Source: Symbiodinium sp. CCMP2592 | Taxonomy: Eukaryota > Sar > Dinophyceae > Suessiales > Symbiodiniaceae | Reading direction: 5' to 3' | Length of the DNA stretch: 64,000 nucleotides | Assembly (NCBI GenBank): GCA_905221615.1 | Contig: CAJNDT010006136.1 | Coordinates: forward strand, 1-64,000 | Shown here: positions 56,942 through 64,000 of the stretch, piece by piece | Layout of the letters: the number at the start of each line of letters is the position of its first letter | Numbering within the stretch: the stretch's first letter is position 1 | Notes under the pieces: generated by a model | The model's database searches: none | Told to the model about the DNA's origin: nothing | What the model saw: the letters and a program-made list of their open reading frames with translations, nothing else | Translations under genes and position numbers: made by a program

Positions 56942-57092
56942 AATAACCTACCGTCTTAAGGACTTATATAAGAAAATTATACTAAGGAGCCCGAAAAAGT
57001 GTCTTAAGGACTTATATAAGAAAATTATACTAAGGAGCCCTAAAAAGCAGGGGAAAATTATACTAAGGAGCCCTAAAAAGGTAGGTTATTCA
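56942..57092. mobile_element. TIR element, family G copy 2, internally duplicated
   Basis: GAATAACCTACC and its inverse enclose two 48-bp units (starting 56954 and 57002) and a partial third. Confidence 0.75.
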
Positions 57093-57841
57093 GGGGTAAG
57101 GTAGGGTTTAGGGCGTACTTTTTGCACCCAGCCGTGGAAGTCTCCAGGCCGAGATTCTCACATCTACTCCTCGGACCCCATGTGCGACAAGGCTGTAAAC
57201 CCTAAACCCTAAACCGTCCTGTAGAGCTGTTACTTTGAGATGGCTGCGCAGATGTGGTGATTGTGTTTCCGCCGGTTTGTGCTTTGGTATGTTTGATTTA
57301 GATCATCTGCTCGCCTTATTGTCGAAATTCCGGTTACAGCTGCAAGGCCACGCCCACTGTTGCCACTAGTTAATGTCAATGACGACGATCGGTTTAGGGT
57401 TTAGGGCTGCGACTACGGCTACAAGAACTACTACTTCTGCTGCTGCTGTTGCTCCCACTACTACGACGGCGACTACTAAGCTCCTTGGCTCCACAGAGTA
57501 GAGATGTTGAGATCTTCGAAACAGCGGGACCCTTCCACCCTTAACAGTAACGGGTGCACTAGAAGGTCTGAGTGCCTCAACCTCAACATGGCTGTAGGCT
57601 GCATGATGGCTGTGCTTCTTGCCTGTTTGACTCCATCTGCCCTACCTTGGCAACAGGGCTCAAATTTTGTGCCACAGTGTCCCAATTGGACAGCATCCAG
57701 CCCGTGTGATTGGCCCAGCACTCAGCATCCGAAGTCTCTTTTACCCTTGTGGCAAGCTGCTAGGTGCACTCAAGAGCAGCTTTTTCCGAGCGCCGCCTTC
57801 TGTGCTCAAGCCTTGCTGTCGCATAGCCCGACCAGCCCAGG

Positions 57842-58405
57842 ATGTCACCCAAGGAAGCACGGCGAGGCAACCCGTCGAGGTCGCGATCTGGAAGGCCAAA
57901 AGCCAAAGCAACAGCGGCTCCGGAGTCCTCTTCATCTGATAGCCCACCGAGCCCACCGAGCTCAGGCGAGGAGGCCACCGCCCCACCAGTGGTTACCACA
58001 AGTGCTCCAGCCGGGCCACCTCCCCCAGTGCCGGTCAACAGGCCAAGAGGCAGCGTTGGATGTGTCACAAGCAAGCCCGCGGGGCCGCCCCCGCCGACTC
58101 CGGCATCCTGCACGTCTCTTCCGACAACACCGGTGCAGGCCTATGCTGCCATGGCTCCAGGGGGCTTACCAGCAGGTGCTCCACCATGCACAGGGCCTAT
58201 CACTCCTGCAACGGGGGCTGTTCCCACGTTCCCATCGCCTACTACGACCTTGCTGCCTCCTACGACTGCACCTCCAGCATCGAGTGTCAATGCAGCGGTG
58301 GGAGTTCCGGGCATACCAGCTGGACACGTGCAGCAGCAGCCTGCCACCATCACGACCAAAGTGGCGGGCTGGACTTTCACGCTCACGGTTAGGCCACCGA
58401 GTTGA
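57842..58405 (+). CDS. Pro/Ser/Thr-rich N-terminal ORF of a LINE-like element
   Basis: ATG-started frame of 187 codons: a basic start (MSPKEARRGNPSRSRSGR), then Pro/Thr/Ala-rich linker (PPSPPSSGEE, PAGPPPPVPV). Same frame as the long ORF from 59645. It is probably the disordered N-terminus of that element's first protein. After the TGA, neighbouring frames stay protein-like in short stretches (PCLMVVRHDLSAEL, then LYEDLSFCAQQPLG), which suggests several indels up to 58960. The longer overlapping frame at 57504-59072 is less convincing. Confidence 0.45.
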   Translation: MSPKEARRGNPSRSRSGRPKAKATAAPESSSSDSPPSPPSSGEEATAPPVVTTSAPAGPPPPVPVNRPRGSVGCVTSKPAGPPPPTPASCTSLPTTPVQAYAAMAPGGLPAGAPPCTGPITPATGAVPTFPSPTTTLLPPTTAPPASSVNAAVGVPGIPAGHVQQQPATITTKVAGWTFTLTVRPPS

Positions 58406-58962
58406 GCCACAAGACACCATGCCTTATGGTGGTCAGGCACGACCTTTCTGCAGAGCTAGCACCACAGGTGCAAGTGACAGCTGTCAGTTCTCTGCCGTCT
58501 CTTCCTGTATGAAGACTTGTCGTTTTGTGCCCAGCAGCCTCTCGGGTCGGACTCACAAAAGCCGTGCTGTCTTTGTCAGTGTGCCAGTACTGACACCTCT
58601 TCGGAGCCAACTGCCACTGCTACATTGGCCTATCCTCCATGCTGACTGTACTGCCCAGGCCGTCCTCATGGCAGACTTCGACGACCTCGCGAAGGCTCCA
58701 GGTCAGCGGCGCCCCTCATCTGCACTCGGCGCACCCCTGCCTAGCGATGCTCGCCACAGGTATCAGGTCTCTCGAGACGCCCACTCCGGTGTTCTTCTTG
58801 CCCACCACCGGGTTTGGATCTCAGTCTTGCTGCTGCATCCCGTGATCAGCCAACATGAGACTCTGCCGCGCTCTTGTATGCACCTTGCAGCCCCACCATG
58901 TGGTCACCGCGTGTGCCTGCAGCTTTCCTTATACCAAGCCTCATTGAAGACCCTGGAAGAGT

Positions 58963-59715
58963 ATGTGGTGCCCCAGCAACCTGCCACTACTTCTGCCCGT
59001 CTTGCATCCCTTAGGGCTGGGAGACCTCTTGCATGCAGACTACTCGCAGGTCCCTTCTCCTCAACTTCTTAAGTCGATGGACTACCCTGTGTTAAAGTGC
59101 CCTACCTGTGCCTTTCGAGGGATCATGGAGCCAGCCTCTGAGCATAGCTGGCCACACTGGCAGGCAGCACTTGTCCCGCTTACAGTGGGGACCGAAGTAG
59201 AGGTGATCGACGGCCACAGACGGCACCTTGTCGGCCGCCGAGCGATTGTGCTCCCTACCTTGGAGTGCGATCGCAACACCACGCGGAATGTGCGGATGAT
59301 ACAAGGCCCTCGAGATGAACAACGACGTATTTTTATGATCGACAGGGAGCACCTTGTTCCCCGCCTGGGGTCGGAAGCCACACAAGCTTCCATGTGTGAT
59401 GGAATGGAGCCGAGTCTGAGGTGGAGATGTGCACCCCCACCATTAACCATCTTCAGCGCACGCTACCTTCTCGGCTACCAGGCCCTGGAGACCATGGTGC
59501 CCCCGGCGGCACCCAAACGGAGTCCAGCTGGCCACTATATCCATCCCCCGCTGGAAGATGCTTCGCTTGAGGCACCCTGGGAAAAACACGTTGACCCAGC
59601 TAGCGATCGGCCCTTCTACTACCACCCAGGGACAAAGCAGGTGACTTGGCGAAAACCACGACCTGCCCTGGTCCTTCCGAGGGAAGAGGAGTTTGGGCAG
59701 GCGAGGCCGGTCTGA
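58963..59715 (+). CDS. LINE-like element ORF segment with WW domain
   Basis: 250 codons in frame 1. Near the start is a zinc-finger-like patch shared with another frame (CHYFCPSC, then LKCPTC here), like a RING broken by a frameshift. Residues about 203-234 form a WW domain (APWEKHVDP...PFYYHPGTKQVTWRKP), a small module that binds Pro-rich peptides. The Pro-rich stretches upstream and downstream are possible partners. The frame ends at 59713-59715 while frame 2 is already open from 59645, so a single +1 shift links this segment to the long ORF. Confidence 0.5.
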   Translation: MWCPSNLPLLLPVLHPLGLGDLLHADYSQVPSPQLLKSMDYPVLKCPTCAFRGIMEPASEHSWPHWQAALVPLTVGTEVEVIDGHRRHLVGRRAIVLPTLECDRNTTRNVRMIQGPRDEQRRIFMIDREHLVPRLGSEATQASMCDGMEPSLRWRCAPPPLTIFSARYLLGYQALETMVPPAAPKRSPAGHYIHPPLEDASLEAPWEKHVDPASDRPFYYHPGTKQVTWRKPRPALVLPREEEFGQARPV

Positions 59716-62700
59716 GATACCACAGCCTCGCACTCCTAGTCCACCTCCTCCCAAGCGGGTGAGAATGCATCCCACCACTGATGCTCGGCAGAGAACTGCG
59801 AGCTCTGAGGCCCAGTCGTCAGCTTCTACCGCAGCCAAAGGGGCGCCAACTACAGAGAGGAAGCCCGCTCCGGACTTTGATCCTCAATCCTCTGGTGGCC
59901 CTTCTGAGTGGAACCTGGCCGATCATGCTTTACCTGCCTCCCCAGACCGGGTACTACTCTGGGGAGCCAAAGCCAGGTTACAGCTACCACAACCGCCCAG
60001 TGCTCCTGCCTGTACTCTGGACGTGGAAAGATTTCTGCAGAGCTTCTTCAGGACACGGCAAGGCCCAGATGGCACATCCCTTGCCACCTTACTTGGTGAC
60101 CCAGCCCCGCAACCTGATGGTTGGTGGCGTATCCCGTGGACACCGCTGGGACCATCGCACTGCGAGCTGCTGTGTCAGGATGGTTGGCTACGTGGCTGGC
60201 ACGGATGCAAGATGGAGGCACTATACTCCATCATTTACCATGGACAGCTTCTACCGAGCACCGATGAGTCGAAGGGTGACAGGTTCCTGGCAGGCTGTCC
60301 AGGGGTGTATCTGCACCGAGACAGCCTGCAACACAAGGTGGAGAACTACATGAGATGGATACCACTATGTGGAGACGGTCTCTTTTGGGCTGCCAAGTGG
60401 GAGGTGGTGTATGCTCCCTCGGGGAGCAATAAGCATGGCAAGCGCACTGATCAGGTTATACAAAGTGCTGAATCGGTGGAGCTGGTGGCCCTCTGGCTCT
60501 CAGTGCGCTCCGAGAACATGCTGCCTGACGGAACTGCTGTGCAGGCCAAATGGACTCCAGCACGTGAGGCCAACCCAGGCCTCACTCAGCTCAAGCGAAG
60601 AAGCAGTGCTCTGTTACAGACTATGGACCTCACGGATCCGTCTGCCTCTTCCAGGCCTCTGCCCAGCTCCAGCCTGAGGTCTGACCCGGTGATCGACAAC
60701 AAAGGCCGACTCAAGCCGACGCCTAAAGCACGCGGTCGCTTGTCCCACATCCCTTCTGAACTGGAGAAGGACCGAACGCCAGCACAAGCGAAGCTCACCA
60801 TACAGTCGGGCGATCTGGTGCTTAAGTCGGCCACGGCAAATAGCTCGGAGACTACGACTGCTCCGACCACCGTTTCGGCTGCTACCTCGGCCGTCCCGTC
60901 AGATCTACCTCAACGAGGACCCAAACGGGCTCGACCTGACGCTTCCTCTCCGAAACCACGGAAGATGCAGACAAGGCCCAAGCCGAGACGATCGATTTGG
61001 TTTGATGTCACGGACAATCCGGCTGACCAACCACTTTCGACCTCCTCAGCTGCAGCCAAAGGCCGCGGCACTGGGACGATCAAGGCCGCCAAGCTCCAAG
61101 ATCGTGTCCGCAGAAGGATGGCCAGGAAGATGGAGGAAATCTTCCAGGCCAATAGAGCCGCTGGACTTCACACGGACTCAGCTGCCTCATCCAGTGCTGC
61201 ATACAAGGATCCAGCTTACTGTTCATCATGTCCACGTCTGCATCAGCTTGGCCAGTCTTGCAAGAGGCAACACATGCCCCCTTCACTTCGACCTGCCATG
61301 CTCTTTGTCTTCGCTCTTCTAAGGTCTAGCCCACCGGCGGCTCCGCCAGACCAAGATGACACAGGCGGGGATCGACTTACTGAGCGCTCGGAGTTGCAGA
61401 CCTCTGCACCTAGGTTCGGGCAGCCACCTAGGTGGGTTCCCTGCTCACAGACCTTTGTTGCTCCCTTCACCAGCCACTGCCTGCAACATTTGTGGCTATC
61501 AGGCTCGTATCTGCCGACATGTCGGATGCTCGACGGCAAGCCCGGATCCTTGCAGGTCCCTTCGTTAACCTACTGGGGCTTTGAAAGGCACCTGAGCTCT
61601 TTCCCATGTGCCTATCCAGGCCTTGAACGCCCAGTGTGCACATCCACCACAATGCCGGTCGGGCTCACATGGACCTACGGTGCCTCCCCACACCGTGATG
61701 ATTATCGATGTGCTGTGCCTCGAGGTATGCCAGCTGCACTGGCAACAGGTCCTACTTTGTTGCATGCTCACTGCACACGTGATATTCGCTCAAGACATCA
61801 CACCTGGCAGGGGTGGCCGGACGCTTTCCTGACTGACCGACCTGAACATTGTCTGGTGTGCCTTCGACACACCAGACCATCTGCTGCTGGTCCTGCTTCG
61901 GTTCGATGCCCACCTCCACCACCAGGAGCTGGTTTGCAACCCGACGGGCTCTCAGGTCTTGAGACTGTCACTCCCAGGCGGATGATAGCTCCATCTAGCG
62001 GTTCCCCTAGCTTGCCTCCAGGTCTGTCTTCGCCACTGGGCGCAGGCCAGTGGGTCGAGCAGGCATCACTTCGGGACTCCTACCTGTCCAATTTGTGCAG
62101 GATATCCCGGGCACGTGGCTGGCCTATCGCCTGGCGGACCCATGCTGTGAATGGTGTCGGCTTGAGTACCGTAGATGTACCCCCTATGCCACCCGTATGC
62201 AACAAACTAGCACCTCGCAGGCTAACAAGATCAGATCCCGAGAGCCTGATTCTGCCGTGCAGTTGCAACACAAAGTCTCCCCCCCGGCACTGGACCTGCA
62301 CACTATGGATTAGCTGCGTAGACAGTCTGCTGCACCGCACTTCGAAGTCGATGCCAGCATTTTTGACAACATGGACAACTAGCACTCTAAGGTGCCCCTC
62401 TCATATTCTCAACATACCTGCCCTGAGCCACTCCGGTCCCAATTCCGGAGACCGACATTTTCGTACGGCTGACAACCTGTCATCTTTCAGACACCAGCTG
62501 GTTGTCCATCTAGCCTCCGAACAGTCGGTAGGGGCGAGGGTTGTGAGCGGCTGCCACCCGCTCACGAGACCGAAACTCACCTTTGTGGTGAGGGACGGGA
62601 AGCCGTGGCAGGAGCCCAATGAACTACACTCTGCTGTGAGGGCAGTCTTGCGAGACCCCCCACCATACCACACTATTCACTCTAACCCAGAGGTCATTCT

Positions 62701-64000
62701 AGGCACCGCCTGTTCCCCTAGCCTGACCTCCTCCTCGTTCTTAGTCATCTGTTCATCGTGGGTTGGTTCGAGCGACCCGACTGCAGGCCCCTGTGGCATG
62801 CCACATAACATGGACAAGCTGCTGCCAGGATATACTCCACCGCAGCCAAAGCCCCGGTATTTCTTCCTCTACAAACAGGGTCTCCCTGTTCGTCTTGTTT
62901 CCATCTGGGCTCCAGCACTTCTACATCTTACCTCTCCTGGCCTTCCTCGTTCTAGGAGGCCTCTCCCTGGAGTACAAACACCAACATCTGCCACTCGACC
63001 CATCCACACCTCTGACAGGTATTGCCCTCCGTCGACTACGAATCGATCCAGTCAGACCCCTGGCACGACGACGTACCCTAGGCTATGCCCTCGTCCTATC
63101 CTGTTCCTCTCGACTCTGTTAGCCCTCCCAAGGTCGATCTGGGGAGTGCCTTCTGCACACCCCCTGCACACTACAGTAGCGAGTCACTCAGGGACCCTCA
63201 GTCAGGCTACCGTCAATCCCAATGAATACACATTTGCCAGGAAGCGATCCTACAAACGTGCCTTACGTCGTGCTGCACAGGACCAGGCCCAGCATACGAT
63301 TTATCGAGGTCGTGTCTGTACCCTGCAACAGCTTTGCAAAGGCTATCGGGGCCATCGACCCGCCCCTCAGGCCGAGCGTCGTATGCAGCAGGCCGCTCTG
63401 AAAGTCTCCCAGGGACGCTTGTTGTTCCTTTCATGGAATGCTGGAGGACTGTCCCAGGCCCTGTGGCAGGAATTCTTGTTAACACTTGAAAATATGCCAC
63501 CTGACGAACGACCCCAGATCGTGTGTGTTCAAGAAACTCATTGGACGGAAAGGGTGGCGCCACAATTCCCCACTGCTACGTGGGATGTGTACACCTCCCC
63601 GACCACAGACAACAAATCTGCTGGGCTCCTGATTCTCCTCAACAAGCAGACTACCCGTAACTGCAGAATTGTTTACGCCGACCCACAACCGGGCAGGGTG
63701 CAACACCTGAGGATACTCCACGACCAATGGGCAGTTGACCTGCTGCACATCTACCAAAAGCCGCACAACTCTCATCCACTCGCCCTGCAATCCTCCAAAA
63801 CCATTCGCTTAGCTGTCTGGGAGTGCATTGGTAAGATCCTGGCGGCTCTACCTTTCCGCAACACGGTGATCATGCTTGGAGATTTTAATACTCAGATCAA
63901 GCCGTGTGCTGCAGCTGGCACCAGGATCTGTTCAGGCACCAGCACGGGCACACATCCGCCTGATCAGGCACGGTTGCAGCATCTTGTCGAGGACTTCTCC
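59645..64000 (+). CDS. LINE ORF with ART-like domain, zinc knuckle and EEP endonuclease, runs off the window
   Basis: Frame 2 is open from 59645 to the last base, over 1450 codons, with no stop. An ADP-ribosyltransferase-like segment lies at about 60180-60420 (WHGCKMEALYSIIYHG, PGVYLHRD, FWAAKWEVVYAP). A CX2CX4HX5C knuckle (CSSCPRLHQLGQSC) lies near 61222. From about 63425 it has the endonuclease/exonuclease/phosphatase fold of non-LTR elements: LSWNAGG, VCVQETHW (catalytic Glu), GLLILLN and MLGDFNTQ (Asp, Asn). The final His block and the reverse transcriptase would lie to the right of the window. EEP cuts target DNA to prime reverse transcription. The true start is upstream through a frameshift or an error. 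Confidence 0.8.

Larger units (their letters stand above)
51372..57500. other. downstream spacer
   Basis: Apart from the listed repeats, TIR elements and the fragment at 52361-52773, this is decayed telomere-like and unique non-coding sequence. The kinase 3' end should lie here. Confidence 0.5.

Noticed and set aside
57504..59072. 522-codon ORF at the start of the LINE-like element
   Set aside because: It overlaps the better frame at 57842-58405 and its composition (His/Arg/Gln/Ser-rich) looks like an off-frame reading of Pro-rich coding DNA. Only its part between about 58640 and 58950 may be genuine, after a frameshift.

Overview
The window looks like nuclear DNA of a dinoflagellate, most likely a symbiodiniacean or a close relative. 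Four things point there. TTTAGGG/CCCTAAA telomere-type heptamers occur in hundreds of intact and decayed copies. A conserved gene is split into tiny exons with mostly GC (also GA and GT) splice donors, and its acceptors are nearly always followed by G. Very large Ty1/copia polyproteins carry extra enzymatic domains. Short terminal-inverted-repeat (TIR) elements are scattered through introns. No rRNA, tRNA, CRISPR or bacterial operon signals were seen.

Layout. (1) 1-5875: the 3' part of a copia-type element. The end of its RNase H is followed, in one open frame, by a TET/JBP-like 2OG-Fe(II) dioxygenase domain, a methyltransferase-like remnant, an SGNH-hydrolase-like domain, a Tpt1/KptA-like RNA 2'-phosphotransferase domain, a zinc ribbon and a Trp-rich tail. 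(2) 5876-10086: a decayed ORF, minisatellites and telomere-like repeats. (3) 10092-19449: a complete, very young Ty1/copia element with 314-bp LTRs (one difference) and an AGGGT target duplication. It sits inside a TTTAGGG array and has one intact 2855-codon ORF. Between protease and integrase that ORF carries a second TET/JBP-like domain and a C5-cytosine-methyltransferase-like domain. (4) 19455-24938: telomere-like filler, a possible viral RdRp fragment and one 221-codon hypothetical ORF. (5) 24939 to about 51371: an AGC-family (PKA/PKG-like) protein kinase gene that I reconstructed from 19 short exons on the + strand. Its splice phases agree and its catalytic residues are intact. The introns hold telomere-like DNA, microsatellites, TIR elements and an antisense LINE reverse-transcriptase relic. 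(6) 51372-57500: more filler, TIR elements and an unrecognised broken coding fragment. (7) 57842-64000: the 5' half of a non-LTR (LINE) element with a WW domain, an ADP-ribosyltransferase-like domain and the start of an EEP (AP-endonuclease-like) domain, running off the window.

How the parts relate. Most of the window is retroelement plus decayed telomere-like sequence around one spliced host gene. The most unusual theme is the set of nucleic-acid-modifying domains carried by retroelements: two TET/JBP-like dioxygenases, a C5-MTase-like domain and two ADP-ribosyltransferase-fold domains. This matters because dinoflagellate DNA is known to contain much 5-hydroxymethyluracil. All domain calls come from reading motifs by eye; no database search was run.
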